Assembly (NCBI GenBank): GCA_025618425.1 | Contig: CM046850.1 | Coordinates: 24,195,705-24,259,704 of the forward strand | DNA: 64,000 bases | Direction: 5' to 3' | Source of the DNA: Heliocidaris tuberculata | Lineage: Eukaryota; Echinodermata; Echinoidea; Camarodonta; Echinometridae | Shown here: in pieces, positions 24,647-36,095 of the stretch | How positions within the stretch are numbered: the stretch's first letter is position 1 | Layout: each line of letters opens with the position of its first letter | Program-made: the position numbers and the translations under genes | The notes under the pieces: model-generated | Databases searched by the model: none | What the model was told of the DNA's origin: nothing | What the model saw: the letters and a program-made list of their open reading frames with translations, nothing else

Positions 24647-27600
24647 CATATTAATTTTTTTCTCTCCAAATATCTCAAAATAAAGGCGAAAGTAATGTCC
24701 ATGTTGAATTCTCTGCTCCAGTACAATACTAATCTTTTTTTCTTTTTTTTTTCTATTTCTCCTTTTTTTTTAAATCTTTTTTCTTTTTCTTTTTCTTTCC
24801 TTTTTTTTTTTTTTTTTTTTTTTTTTTGGGGGGGGGTATTTTGTATCTAGTTAGATTGTTTTGTATTTTTTTCTGCATCTTACATACATGTAAATTATGT
24901 AAGTCAAAAATTAGATATTCACATTTATTATATTATGGAAGCTAGCAGCCTCAATAGATCACTGGCCTTTGCTGCTCCTTTACTATTATTCCTCTTTATT
25001 ATTCGCATACTCTTGCACCGTCGTGACTGTGTATCTTTTACATGTTGTAGGACCCACACGATGACATGGTATCTTTTTACGAACGTGGAGATATACTTGA
25101 ACGTAAATTTAAGGGTATAAACTTTGTGATTTATCAAATACTAGTTCGCAGGCTTGCAGCTTTGTTTTTCTGGAATAGTGAACCTGAAAAATTAACTACA
25201 AAGTCCAAAGTATAAGCACTCTCAGATAATCTATTCAAATGTCTCAGGAGTGGTATGAATCAAAACAATATTCTGGTTGTCTCTGAATTCTTCTTGTTAT
25301 TTAAATAATGATTCAGGTTCAAGTGGCGAAACTCAATTGATTGGCCTGAGCATTTTCGATAGGACAATTCAAATTAATTTCAATCAAATTTGCAAGCTTC
25401 AATTGCTATGTCACTGTGCCCTTAATTGGCAAGACTAAAAAGTGCATATTCCTATTATGAAAAATCGATAACTTTCAGTTTGAGATATTTTTAGCTCGGT
25501 CGTTGCACCCGATTGTTTTATGTTTATACAATTCAAATAATTATCACTTCTAATACCAAAGAATACAACAAAATTTATTATGAGGATAAACTAATTATAC
25601 ATGAAAAGGATCAACGCCGTTTAATTTCACCGATAAATCCATTGGAATGTTTCGGTCTCATTTTCATATAATTACTTAAATGAAGTCTTCACTGTTGTTA
25701 TTATTTATTATTTTAACAATCCAAGTGATAATACTCTTTATTTTGCTTGCATTGATTGAATATATTTCTGTACCTATTTTCGTTATCAATTATTTTTACA
25801 TTGTTAACTGCACATATGTTACTTTGAAAAATGAAAATGAAATGAAATAAAATTTAAATCTAAATATAAAAATATAAATTCATTATCCTGAATGACCCAA
25901 AAAATTCAATCAATCTACCTCTCCACCTCGCTTCCCACGACCTGCTATATTGAGCACAAATATACGCCCCTCGACATTACGGTATGAACTAAATGTAATT
26001 ATATACTACATTTTTTTATAATCCATGAAATCCCGTAGAACGATTGGCCAGGGATGTCTCACGTGACATTAAGTATTTCCAACATAGCATGAAGCAATCG
26101 ATATATAGGTCTATCGCAATATCGCCTCTAGAGTAACAGTTTACTCCTTTTTTCCTGGGGGGGGGGGGGGATGGGAGAACACACAATTGTGTTTCTCTCA
26201 GAAGTACTATTCTTTGATCATGTATATAAAAATATATTCTCTAAACAGTTCGTGAAAATGTACCCATGGTACCGGTACTTTCTTCTTCTTCTTCTTCTTC
26301 TTCTTCTTCTTCTTTTTTTTTTTTTTTTTACTGTAATTTATTTTTAAGTTAGGTCAAAATATCAATGTAAACTCAGCAAAAAAAAAAGAAAGTAAACGCT
26401 TTTTCAAGTCAGATTTTTCATAGAAGACTTCAATAAAAGTCAATAAATTATATATCAAATTAAGGGAAATTTAATTGTCTTTCAATCTGTTAGGTGAACA
26501 CAAAGTGAAACTTCACGCATGAGTCAACACATTCATTTATCTGATGCAAGGTGCCAAAGTCAAACAAAGCAAAATGAAAAAAAAAAATAATTCGAACAAC
26601 TCGAAATTCACAGTCATATTGCACCGAAAAATTAAAAAAAGCATGATAAAAGTTTGCATTTTTGGAGTCGCCATTGAACCCAACAATATTGTTCCATGGA
26701 AATGCAGTGTCTTTAATCTCACACAACACCACTGAGTAACCATATACTGTCATTACATTTTACTCAGCCTTCAGTTTCATAAAAATTTTGAGTAACCATA
26801 TACTGTCATTACATTTTACTCAGCCTTCAGTTTCATAAAAATTTTGAGTAACCATATACTGTCATTACATTTTACTCAGCCTTCAGTTTCATAAAAATTT
26901 TAAATTTTGGACATTTAATCATCCTTGTGGCTAACCCAGATTCCATTTTAATTTGGACTTAACAGAAGCTTCTTCTCTTTTTTGTGTGTGAAAGAGAGAG
27001 AGGGAGAGAGAGAGAGAGCGAGCGAAAGCTCGATCATGCAGTTTCAACCAAGTCTCTCATTCAAAGATAAAGCCATCGTGTAAGTTTGATCATTTGTTTC
27101 GATTGCTATGTGGAAGAGCATTTACACATTATGGCAAATTGTCCAATTTTGCCATTTTTACTTTTGTACAATGGAAGAGAAAAACGATTGTGTTCATTCA
27201 TGCCTGAAATTTATCTTTATGTTACACTAACAAAGTGAAAGATAGTTACTTTTGATTTAATTCAATATATGATTTATTGGATTTATTACAGTCTTGTATG
27301 AAAAATCTAAACTTAAATAAGTGTTTACTTTCCTTTTTTGTTGTTGAGTGCATCCAGTTTTGTTATGAATGATTTGGACATTTTTATGTGTGTACAATTT
27401 TGTTATGAATGATTGGTATACTCTGTATTTGATTTGAGAGAAAAAATATCATTTAAAAAACAGTGGCAGCGCTCTCCTCGCGCATTACTATGATTGTGTG
27501 TGTGTTGAATGCGAATGTGGACGAAGATCATGACGATGGAGAGGTGACATTTAATTTCAGATATTTTTTTTTTCGTATACATTTCAATTTGTAACTTTTT

Positions 27601-29374
27601 AATGAGGGATATAAACAGTCCTGTAAATCAATTATTATACCGTGCACTCTTTTTGAGCCACAGGTAAAAATTACGGATCTTCGGTGACTGGCAAACTTAA
27701 CCTTTTCTCAGGGGCTACGCCCCTTAGAAAACAGTCCTTTACCACCTCAGAGAATCCATAAAACCTCTCAGTGCATGGCACGTTTGATCATCATTTGTCT
27801 GATTTTGTGGAAAGGTTGTGAAACTCAAACAAACGGGTGGGATGAAAACAATGTTATCTACAGACTGAGACTATTTTGGTGATAAAAGAGTACAAATTTC
27901 ACAAATCCTTTTGTTCTTTATTCTCTTTTTCTTCCAAATTGTTTAATTGGATCGGCAAATCAGTAAATAATAATTTTGTAACAGATTAAATATTTTGAAA
28001 ATCAAGGGCATTGATTCAGTTCTGTTCATTTCTTCTTTTTTTTTTTTTTTAATTAACAGAATATCCATTTTTAGAATTGACTTTACGATTGTTGCTGCCT
28101 TTTCTCTGGCAGTATTCATCATTCTTTTTTTTTTTTCTTCAGATGACATTATCTGTCTTTCAGCTTCGAGCACATGACATATACATTGTAAATGGATATA
28201 TTTGAGCGCGCGTCGGGCCGAACTGAAATTAGATCCTTTTGCACTATGGTCAAGACCTGCTCTCCTTGAATATACGTTCTCACATGTATCTACTTTATAC
28301 CTTGATTGCGTATGACGATATAATCACGATGTTATCATCCTTTATTATCCAGGGGTATAAATAATGACCTCGAGGGGTCAGTAAAAATGGCGTAAGATTA
28401 CTTTAGACCTGCTAATGATAAATACAAATTAAATCGATCTAAATAACGGAAGAGAAGCTGACAACTGAATCAGTAAATGAAGGTCGATAAATTTCTACCA
28501 AAACTGAAAAAAAATCTCTAAGCATTGTTCGGAAAACAAAAGCAAAAGTTATGCATTATTTTTCGACCTTCTTATGGTCACATTATGTATTGTCAGATAC
28601 GCCCACTTATTTGGGTATGAAATAGACAATTAACGTTATTTTCAGTAAAAAGACGCCTTAATGATCTCATAAGATATACATACACATATTTATTGATTTT
28701 TTAAATTTTATTTTTTTAAATTTAAGCACGGGTGCCTACCTCAGCCCGAAGTCTGTTCTTCCGTAGGTCCGTGCGTCATAAAATATACAACGTTATATAC
28801 AGTAGATATACATATCTATTATAATGATAGGTTTTAAACCAAACTGAAGTCCGACGTTATATATATGTCATCCTGATATATGCTTACCAAATACGATAAT
28901 TTGTGGTAAACAACAACAACAACAACATGACAAAAACTTCAAGAAAAACTTCAACAACAATATCAAAATTTAAGTATTCAATTCATCCAATAAGGAGAGG
29001 TACCCCCTTCCACGACCCATTCGGTGGGTAATTTTTGTCTTTTTTTTTTTTTTTTTTTACTTTTTTCTTACCTTTTTACTTGCTTGTCAAAAGGAATTTT
29101 TTTAGAGATAACTATACCCCCTTCCAAATGATCGTGGATTTACCACCGTTAATAAACACGTTACAGTTTTATTGTCATGATATCAAATACAAAACATAGA
29201 AGGTAAAAAAATGTAATGGCGAAATGCTTAAAAAATGTAGGAATATAACTCAATGATTTTAGACAAAAACATAATTGATGCCTGACTTACCTCTCCGACA
29301 CTAACAACAGACTTGACCTCATCCTTCTTCTCTTCTTCGACATTATAATCTGCATTTTTCAGCTTTTCTTCCAT
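16365..29374 (-). CDS. SLC2A facilitative hexose transporter, complete (GLUT-A)
   Basis: Twelve coding exons on the minus strand, in transcript order: 29374-29291, 24181-24080, 23327-23164, 22645-22521, 22076-21961, 20558-20399, 19869-19676, 18604-18494, 18255-18154, 17613-17538, 17201-17074 and 16646-16365. All splice sites are AG/GT, and the 1644 nt give 547 residues. It is a major facilitator protein expected to carry hexoses across the plasma membrane through 12 helices. Family marks in order: GYNQGV in helix 1, GGYWADYFGRNRG after helix 2, GRFVIGFSVG, EIAPFNLRG, PESPRW (232-237), QQLSGINA in helix 7 (308-315), ERLGRRP, GPRPAA, and PETKNRSFDE (from 481). The intact QLS motif resembles class I GLUTs. 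The start is the only ATG opening the first exon, giving a short acidic, lysine-rich N-terminus. The C-tail is long (about 60 residues) and charged. A paralogue lies at 48485-62833. Exact substrate is not determinable. Confidence 0.93.
18372..18430. repeat. (TC)n microsatellite
   Basis: CT/TC tract in the GLUT-A intron between the 18604-18494 and 18255-18154 exons, preceded by an A14 run. Confidence 0.9.
18650..18882. repeat. Tandem duplication of ~119 bp in a GLUT-A intron
   Basis: ATAAGGTTTAGTAATCCACA at 18651 recurs at 18770. GTACGATAATAGACTGAGGG and GCTACAAAGAAAGGGATT also occur twice in the same order. The copies differ by small insertions. Confidence 0.8.
19455..19660 (-). repeat. Retroelement 3' fragment with CTGAAA tail, copy 2
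   Basis: This is the reverse complement of the 15359-15560 fragment, with shared AATATTTCAC, TCTAGCCCAGTCTTTTCAAT and GCATGCAAACGTATA blocks. It ends about 15 bp from the donor of GLUT-A exon 19869-19676, so it forms the start of that intron. Confidence 0.65.
20150..20380 (+). repeat. tRNA-derived SINE beside a GLUT-A exon
   Basis: GGTGAAGGCTCTTGACTTTC resembles an A-box region and GGTCCTGGGTTTGATCCT contains a B-box-like GGGTTTGATCC about 35 bp on, followed by a tail with GCAGGGTCCTCAGGAAGA. The 3' end lies close to the donor of exon 20558-20399. The related GCAGGGTCCTCAGGGAGA is found near 46105. Confidence 0.6.
21011..21463. repeat. GC-richer inverted-repeat element in a GLUT-A intron
   Basis: The 32-bp arms at 21011-21042 and 21432-21463 are reverse complements with five mismatches; both contain TCATGGTCACAA and CTCTCTGC. 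The interior is clearly richer in G+C than its surroundings and has repeated CGCAGAAAA and CACGCAAG words. Several overlapping open frames here are in conflicting frames on both strands and look like composition effects. Confidence 0.55.
21763..21835 (+). repeat. Short telomere-like repeat tract
   Basis: Two adjacent TTAGGG units (GGATTAGGGTTAGGGTTG), then GGTTTAGGGTTAGGATTTCGG 40 bp later. This matches the animal telomere hexamer in degenerate form. Confidence 0.5.
23583..23610. repeat. (CT)n microsatellite after a C run
   Basis: C homopolymer followed by CT dinucleotides in the GLUT-A intron 23328-24079. Confidence 0.9.
23757..23996. repeat. (CT)n, (CTA)n and (CT)n compound microsatellite
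   Basis: A CT tract at 23757-23805, a CTA run at 23937-23960 and a second CT tract at 23961-23996 lie within 90 bp of the GLUT-A exon 24181-24080. Serine/leucine- and Arg/Glu-repeat frames here are artefacts. Confidence 0.9.
24558..24640. repeat. (AC)n-(AT)n compound microsatellite
   Basis: An AC run passes directly into an AT run. It follows CGGATCCGCCAC, similar to the ends of the hAT-like elements elsewhere in the window. Confidence 0.9.
26279..26330. repeat. (TTC)n microsatellite followed by T run
   Basis: CTT/TTC triplets pass into a T homopolymer in the first intron of GLUT-A. Confidence 0.9.
26734..26901. repeat. Perfect 3 x 56-bp tandem repeat
   Basis: GAGTAACCATATACTGTCAT starts at 26734, 26790 and 26846. 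The three units are identical over their whole length as far as I can read, ending at CATAAAAATTTT. Confidence 0.95.
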
Positions 29375-30084
29375 GTTTTGTACTTTTTAGCCTTTTCTTT
29401 TAAAACTTGAAATGCAATTGCTCCTTATACAAAGGACACTGCTTACGGAAAATATGTAGCGTTTGTTTTTAGCACTGCTGCTCATCTGAAGTCATTTATT
29501 TCACAATCCTGGTCGATTACATGAAATACAGAGTCCAACGCAATTAAGAGTGACCCAAAACGAAGGAATAGGTTTCACCCCTGACGAATTAAGTATCGTG
29601 TCGCGTATTAAATGCCAAACTGTTTTTTGTTGTTATGTAAATAAAGACATTGTAGTTTAGATTGCATTGATCGGGAACAAACAAATGCTGATAAGTTAAG
29701 GCACTGAACTTTCAGTCTGATCCACTTGAATACATTTATGATGTCATTTTTACACTCCCTCCCCCCCCCCCCCTTTCCCATTATAAAAGTCGCTTACCAG
29801 TAAAAGGATTATCGTAATGACTTCTGCTTGTGAAGAAAAAAATGGGAATGAAATTTGTCATTGGTTTAACAGTCCGCATATTGTTTCGAAAAATGCAATA
29901 GCCAGATATTTTGATGTTCTTTCACCGATTTCCAATGAATTTGGGTGTAAGTATTTGAAAAGAACGCCACAACGAAATAACTCGGGCAGACGTACATGTT
30001 TGTCGTCTGCATTGAATTGTCCGTTATTTTTGACACTTGTGTGTAATTGGGTTTTTACAGACGTGTATCAATCAGATATGATTA

Positions 30085-30200
30085 TTTACGTCTGGGACCG
30101 ACCTTTAACGTCACCATCCGAAAGACGTGACTCAGTCTCGAACCTGGGTCCGCTGAATCAGTTTATAACTTCCACTGTTAGCTGGATTACAGGCGCCCAA
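30085..30200 (-). repeat. tRNA-derived SINE fragment
   Basis: Minus strand: AGCTAACAGTGG resembles an A box (near 30172-30183), GGTTCGAGAC at 30144-30135 fits a B box about 30 bp on, and GACGTTAAAGGTCGGTCCCAGAC follows as a SINE-like body. The spacing fits a pol III internal promoter. Confidence 0.55.
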
Positions 30201-30660
30201 CGTGCTCGTTGCAAAAAAGAATTTTCCATCCCGGTCATTTATGAATATCGGCCATGGGAATTGTTTCTCCATAGGATATATATTTTTGTTTTTCGTATTA
30301 GGCATTTGAATAATTATTAAAACAATAACGTTAAAATTACCTTGAAGGGTTGACGATTTTTTTTTTCTTAGTGATAGCTGTAATTGATTAATGGTTTGAA
30401 CCATCATGTCGTCTTGCTCTGGATACTCTTATCTTTTTGTGGTTCTCACTCGGCTAAAAATCACACATATGATGATCAAACGACATTCATAAATTTCGTA
30501 TTAAGAATCAGTGAACACCTACGTATGAACACACCAGAAAAAAAAACTGACTTACATAAAAGCACCTACAAAGAACAAATACTCAGGAGGGAACCTACAA
30601 CCAAGAGATAACTTCATCTAAGCAAATCAAAGAAATCAAAGAAATCAAAACCTGTATTAA

Positions 30661-30725
30661 GAGAGAGATAGACAGAGACAGAGACAGAGACAGAGACAGA
30701 GAAAGGGAGACAGAGAGAGAGAGAG
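30661..30725. repeat. (GAGACA)n / GA-rich tract
   Basis: GAGACA hexamers pass into GA dinucleotides upstream of GPCR-1. Confidence 0.85.
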
Positions 30726-32056
30726 ATGGATGATAACGTCTCTTAAATGAATAAATATAACTTTGTTTAGCCATGATAACTTGAAATGAAGGTCAATCAC
30801 AATTATAAGAACGCTTAAATTTAATTAATTTTATCTGCTACTGAAAGAAGACGGAATCTCATTCTTCGTATTTGCTCTGAAAAGAGACAAAGGAGATGCA
30901 CTTAAGGAGGACATGATAGCAATATAGGACTTTTCTTTAAACAACGGAATTAAAGATACGATGTCTATTTTTACTAGTTAAACTGAAATCTGCTGAGTTA
31001 GTGCAGGAATTTATCATAAAATTACATGAAAATTGTCTGGAAATCGTGCAATAATTGGATTACAAACACGACTACTACGAGAAAAAAATGGCCCAAAATG
31101 TGACGTTTCATGACTGGAAGAGAACTATTTACAGTGTTGATTTAAAAGACTAAAATAAATCAGGGGAATAAGCAAAAACAATCATTCATAATAAAACTTC
31201 AGCGACCGTATCAATACCACTGAATTGACTGAAAGGACTCAGTGGTCAGGCAGAGGTTCTTAACATTTTTAAGTCAACGATCCCTATACATGGGCACTTT
31301 GGCCCTTGTCAGTGCCGTTACCACGAAAATAGAATCAGGGACCACTGTTCTAAGATACAAAAAATCAAGCACAACGAAGAGTTTTTCATGAAGTGATGAT
31401 CTCCGCAATAAACGAACCCTTCCTTTAAGGCTTGCTCATAATTTTATATCATCTGGATCATATATTCTATAGAATACAGAATGCAGGAAAAAGCATGATT
31501 AAATCGCAAAGACGTTCCTAATGGTTCAGACCTTTGATTAATCGGTATCGCTTAGACCACCTCTCATTTTGAGAGAAAGGTTTGGCGACTCTGCATGTGA
31601 TTGGTTGAACCTGGTCAATGCCAAGTCGTCCATTGAAAAAGAGAATACTAAAACCTTTTGCCGTTATCCATTCTTCAAAACAATCCAGCTCATTCGTTAT
31701 AATTAAAAAAAACAATTATTGATGAACACAACATCTTTATATCGTCCTTGTACTTGTGCTAAATTTCTTTGTCAGTTTCGTCACCACTTGCAATTTTTAT
31801 TTCATCTTCGTGGTAGGGTGCATAGCCCTTTGAAGATTACTAGAAGAAGAAGAATAATTCGAAATTTCATCAAGGATACCCCAGTTTTCATCGAGTCATT
31901 TCTGAAAGAGATGTATATCACTTGAGACAGAGCCAAACAGATATAAGTTTGTACATTTCAGATAAGTATTCAGAACTGAAACTGTTTCCATTAAAGTACC
32001 TTCTTTGATTTGTATATACAAGGGTTGAACTAAGCTACCGAAGCTTTTTTGTTAAC

Positions 32057-33124
32057 ATGGACATGATGGAGATGACTGAGAATGTCACCGATATAATGAC
32101 AACATATTTAAATTTAATGCCTTCTACCCAGTACGTTCCGGACGACATCAGAAATAGTCTTCCAAGATTTCTGGTCATCTACATATTTCACATCGTCATC
32201 GGCATCACTGGCGTACTCGGCAACGGTCTTGTCCTGGTCGTCCTTGTGAACACACGGGACATGTGGGATGCGACGAACCTCTTGATCGCCAACCAAAGCC
32301 TCATTGATTTCTTCGGATCTCTCTCCGTCATCATTTTCGACGTCATCCCGGTGCCACCATTCGAGACAGCTGGTCCTGCACTTGCAAAGTATCTCTGCTT
32401 CGTCTGGTACAACCACTATTTCGTCTGGTCACTCAATTACGCATCGATCATCAACCTGGTTTTCATCAGTTTCGAGCGGTTCTACGCAGTCAGGTACCCT
32501 ATTCGGTACCGAAGCAACTTTACCGTGAAACCAGCACTGGCTGCCTCTATCCTAGCTTGGATCATCGGTGGAGGATGGAGTTGGTTCCTACCAGCAACAT
32601 CCCGCCTTGAGAACGGGATCTGTCGCAGGCCTGTCTGGCCAACTAAGAACACTGCAATAGTTGTATCTGGACTTACTTTCCTCATTTTGTATCTCTTTCC
32701 TCTAATCATCATGACTGCAATTTACGCATACATAGGACATACCCTTAAGAGAGGTAGCGCCACTCAGAAATTTCAGGATGCAGGAGCAAAGACAGATGTT
32801 GCCGGCAGTTACCGGGAGATTGCCCGCAGAAAGGTCATGAAAACCATGGTGATTGTCACGGTGACTTCACTGCTTTGTTGGACACCCTCCAATCTCCTGT
32901 ATGCAGCATACGCTCTTGGTGCGAACATCGATTTCACTGGCATCGAGAATGCGACTGTCCAGTCCATTCAGTTTGCTAATAATTGCATCAACCCTTTCAT
33001 CTACACATTCAACTACCACAAATTCCAGGAGGGTCTCCGCCGACTGCTAAGGCTTCGGGATTCAAAGCCTTCGAAAGGAAAACAGAATGGTGATGGCAAA
33101 ACGAGTTCGACCAAGGTCGCATAG
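32057..33124 (+). CDS. Rhodopsin-class (class A) G protein-coupled receptor, intronless (GPCR-1)
   Basis: A single 355-residue open frame with seven hydrophobic segments. It would signal through heterotrimeric G proteins at the plasma membrane; the ligand is unknown. Visible class A marks: GN at 55-56 in helix 1, SLID (81-84) in helix 2, Cys114 and Cys189 for the extracellular disulfide, ERF (140-142) in place of DRY after helix 3, CWTP (274-277) in helix 6 and NPFIY (312-316) in helix 7. Asn9 (NVT) is a likely glycosylation site. The tail is basic and lacks cysteines. The first ATG is used; a second Met is at codon 3. Helix 2 to loop 3 closely resembles GPCR-2 (NQSLID, YPIRYR, VWP in loop 2), so they are paralogues. 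It may belong to the lineage-expanded single-exon receptors of echinoderms; a peptide receptor is the alternative. Confidence 0.93.
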   Translation: MDMMEMTENVTDIMTTYLNLMPSTQYVPDDIRNSLPRFLVIYIFHIVIGITGVLGNGLVLVVLVNTRDMWDATNLLIANQSLIDFFGSLSVIIFDVIPVPPFETAGPALAKYLCFVWYNHYFVWSLNYASIINLVFISFERFYAVRYPIRYRSNFTVKPALAASILAWIIGGGWSWFLPATSRLENGICRRPVWPTKNTAIVVSGLTFLILYLFPLIIMTAIYAYIGHTLKRGSATQKFQDAGAKTDVAGSYREIARRKVMKTMVIVTVTSLLCWTPSNLLYAAYALGANIDFTGIENATVQSIQFANNCINPFIYTFNYHKFQEGLRRLLRLRDSKPSKGKQNGDGKTSSTKVA

Positions 33125-34255
33125 GAACACTACACAGGCAAGCAAGGGTGGGGGTTTTTTTTGGTTTTTTTTAAGTCTGTGAAATTTTATACAGCAACAA
33201 GGCATTATTCTGGTGAAAAATATGAATAGTGTAACGCGTTGTACGACAAAGGAAGCGATAAATTGTCTTTATGTCTTTATGAAAAATGGTTATGTGGCGC
33301 TCACCTTTTATTTACATTTTATTACATTTTAGGACTTTAAAAAAGTTTATAAGATTTTATAAATCTGTGTCAATCCATAATGACCGAAAAAAGTATTCCA
33401 GGGGCGTATCCAGGATTGTCAGAAAGGATGATTTTTTCCCCCAGGAAAATGATTTCGGGACTCTCTTAGTGTGGAGGATGTTCTTCCCCGACATATAGCT
33501 TTCCACTCTGGAATGTTTTTGAGACTCCAGGGCATTCTGTGGGGAAGGAGAAGACAGGACTTTTTTTTAATGGGAGAAAAAACCCGGCGTGAATTGTCTT
33601 TCGTTTTCTATCCCATTTCTCCTTATCCCCACCCCCCCCCCCCCACCCCCACCCCCATCCCCTTCCCCTTATTTTCCCACGTGGGGCCGCCGCTAAACCT
33701 CCGGGATTTGTGTGTGCATATTAACACTTTTAAACTCTTGGTGGCAGCCCATTTGACCGGAAGTTACCAAGACAAATAACATGTGATTTAGGTAACTTGT
33801 GCATTTGTCATGCTCCATCTCTCATTAGCCCTTAAGTCGACTTGAGACGTAAACGGAAATCATGTTTTCCATCAGTAACTGAATTTGGAGCGAATTGAGA
33901 AAATTTGTGAAACTTAGCAAAATCATTTAATTCAGAAAAGTGATCAAGATAAAACTGTTAACTCTTGTTTGATTATGGAATTTCGAAAGAATTGGTGAAG
34001 GTCTACCACATTTACCAAAGATCCAAACGTATCTAAAGTAAGTTTTGCATGGTCCATTTGCAACCCATCCATCTTCATTTTCAAATCTGTACCCAGGAAA
34101 GATGTAAATGATACTGTGATTTGATTTGTCCTTCGGATTTCATATGGCGAATGAAGAGTCAATTCCCTTTTCTTTTTGAAATTTCCCTAGAAAAGTGCTG
34201 ATTTTGCATTTCATTTCCTTATTTTGTCCATAACTGTTCTTGTTACCTTGTAGGC

Positions 34256-34528
34256 ACTGGCGTGGTGGTGGGGGGGGGGGGGCTTGGGGGATGCAGCCCC
34301 CTCCCCCCCCCCAAAAAAAAGTACCACGCCCAAAAATAAAAAGATAGAAATAAAAAGAAAGAAAAAACGAAAATACATACCGAATATAGGTCTAGATATA
34401 TGACAAAACTACATTTTCATTCAAAAGGTCGATTTTTGCTTGCTCGCTTCACTCACTCGCAAGTACCAAGAAATTGTGCCCTGTATGCCGATGTTAAGCC
34501 CCCTCAAATGTTTTGGTTACGCCACTGC
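34256..34528. mobile_element. hAT-like MITE with 8-bp target duplication
   Basis: TTGTAGGC occurs at 34248-34255 and again at 34529-34536. The bounded segment begins ACTGGCGT and ends ACGCCACTGC, a short inverted repeat like hAT-type ends. The interior has G and C runs and no reading frame. Confidence 0.75.
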
Positions 34529-34573
34529 TTGTAGGCTACAGATTTTAAAGATTGATTGTAAACTAAACACGAA

Positions 34574-34735
34574 AGCAAAGACTTTCGAACAACCAGCTCA
34601 AGGGCAAATTCAGTCCCTTTTATACAGAAATGATGTTCCGATAGCTAATAGGTCATTGTAATGTTCGCACGTTTCAATAGGTGATTTACAAGGCTATTGA
34701 AATTGCCAGAGGTTGATTTATCGAAAGTCTTTGCG
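34574..34735. mobile_element. Small inverted-repeat element, copy 2 (CGCAAAGACTTTCG family)
   Basis: It starts GCAAAGACTTTCGAAC and ends TCGAAAGTCTTTGCG, and shares CTCAAGGGCAA and ACAAGGCTATTGA with the copy at 4867-5028 some 30 kb away. The length is the same within a few bases. Confidence 0.7.
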
Positions 34736-36095
34736 ATCGTGATCCTATTTCTCCATGCCCCATCTATATCAATTAACGTAAATTTTATAGGAGCAAGCCC
34801 TACGCATTTTCCAACTGATTTTTTAGCAGAAATGTAACGACAATGGGGCGTAGTGAAATAGTAGTTCAAGTAACCTACAACTTTAGAAGGACTACTGCAT
34901 TATGGACTCAAGAAGGAAAGAATGAAACCAGCACCTTTTTAAGAGGATATTTTATAAAGAAAAATAGATGTGCACTTTAATTTAAATGAACATTTGACTT
35001 TCGGGGATTCCAATGCTCGAGAAATACTTTCAGTAAATGTCGATAAATCTTAATCAATTTAAGTGCTAAATTTGAATGCATGTAGGTAAATTTTAAGTTT
35101 CCGAGCGAACAAAAAAACAAACAACAAAAAACTTTGTTAGTCATCATAATATGACAATAATATAATTTAAAAATACGAGTAGACCACCTCACTGCCGTAA
35201 TATGAAGTGATGGAATCTGGACGAATACGAGATCAAGATAGCCCCCTCCGCCCCACCCCGTCTAATACGTCATGTAAGCAATCTTTTGTCATGTGACCTC
35301 ATTGTAAGGAGTCGTGTTTTCAGATTCTTGATATGTTAATTTTATATCATTCCTTCTCTGCCTACCTTTTTCTTCTTTTCCTGACCTTTAGTTAATTGGA
35401 AATAGTTGGAAAATTTGTTGGACAAAAAATGTAATGTTCATTTCACTTGCCAGAGCGATTGACGTGCTTTGGCTAATCATTCATTAAGATCTAAGACGTC
35501 TACTTTCATTCTCTCCAACTTTGCGAGTTCTAAGGATGCTCTATATGTCATATGAAAAATATATATATATTACAAAACCCTTTAGTCGATATCTGTTATT
35601 ATCCTTAACCTCATAAATGAATTTTGAAAGCATTCGAATCAGATACAAAAACGTCTCCTTTAATTCAAATTTTCCGACTGATCACACGCACTGGCTGCCC
35701 CATTTCTACTCAATCAATAGAACATACAAAGGATAGTCAAGGATAGTCTTTTCAACCGCGACTCTTGTTTCGATTCGTCTTTGATCATGTTTTAGGTTTA
35801 TAACTTTATCATCTCTTTGCCTACGATTCTGTGTCATCTGTTATAAGCAAACATGATTATTTCCTTTTTTCTTGCTTTAGGCTTGAGACAGAACTGAAGG
35901 GTAACGATATTATAAAAAATCTGCTGAGTTCGTTACAAAGGTTCCTGAAAAAAGAATGAATTAAATTATATTATCAAAATGATATGGACTGAAAGAAGAA
36001 ACCCAAATCAATATCAGGTTTTCTTCATGAGAACTCGATCGATATTGTGGAGAACCATGAACTATGAAATAGCAGAGGACACTACAAATATTGCT

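Larger units (their letters stand above)
24182..29290. other. First intron of GLUT-A (5.1 kb)
   Basis: It contains compound AC/AT repeats (24558-24640), a T-run ending in G8 (24800-24837), a (TTC)n tract (26279-26310) and a perfect 3 x 56-bp tandem repeat (26734-26901). The rest is AT-rich. No additional exon could be supported. Confidence 0.75.
29375..32056. other. Intergenic region between GLUT-A start and GPCR-1
   Basis: The divergent 5' flanks of the minus-strand transporter and plus-strand receptor lie here. It holds a SINE fragment (30085-30200), a purine-rich GAGACA tract (30661-30725) and no supported gene. A 167-residue open frame at 29817-30320 crosses the SINE and is not accepted. 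Confidence 0.7.

Noticed and set aside
29817..30320. 167-residue plus-strand open frame
   Set aside because: It runs across a minus-strand SINE-like fragment, has no recognisable domain and an unremarkable composition.
33394..33700. Possible hAT-like element starting CAGGGGCGTATCCAGGATT
   Set aside because: No matching right end or duplication was found.
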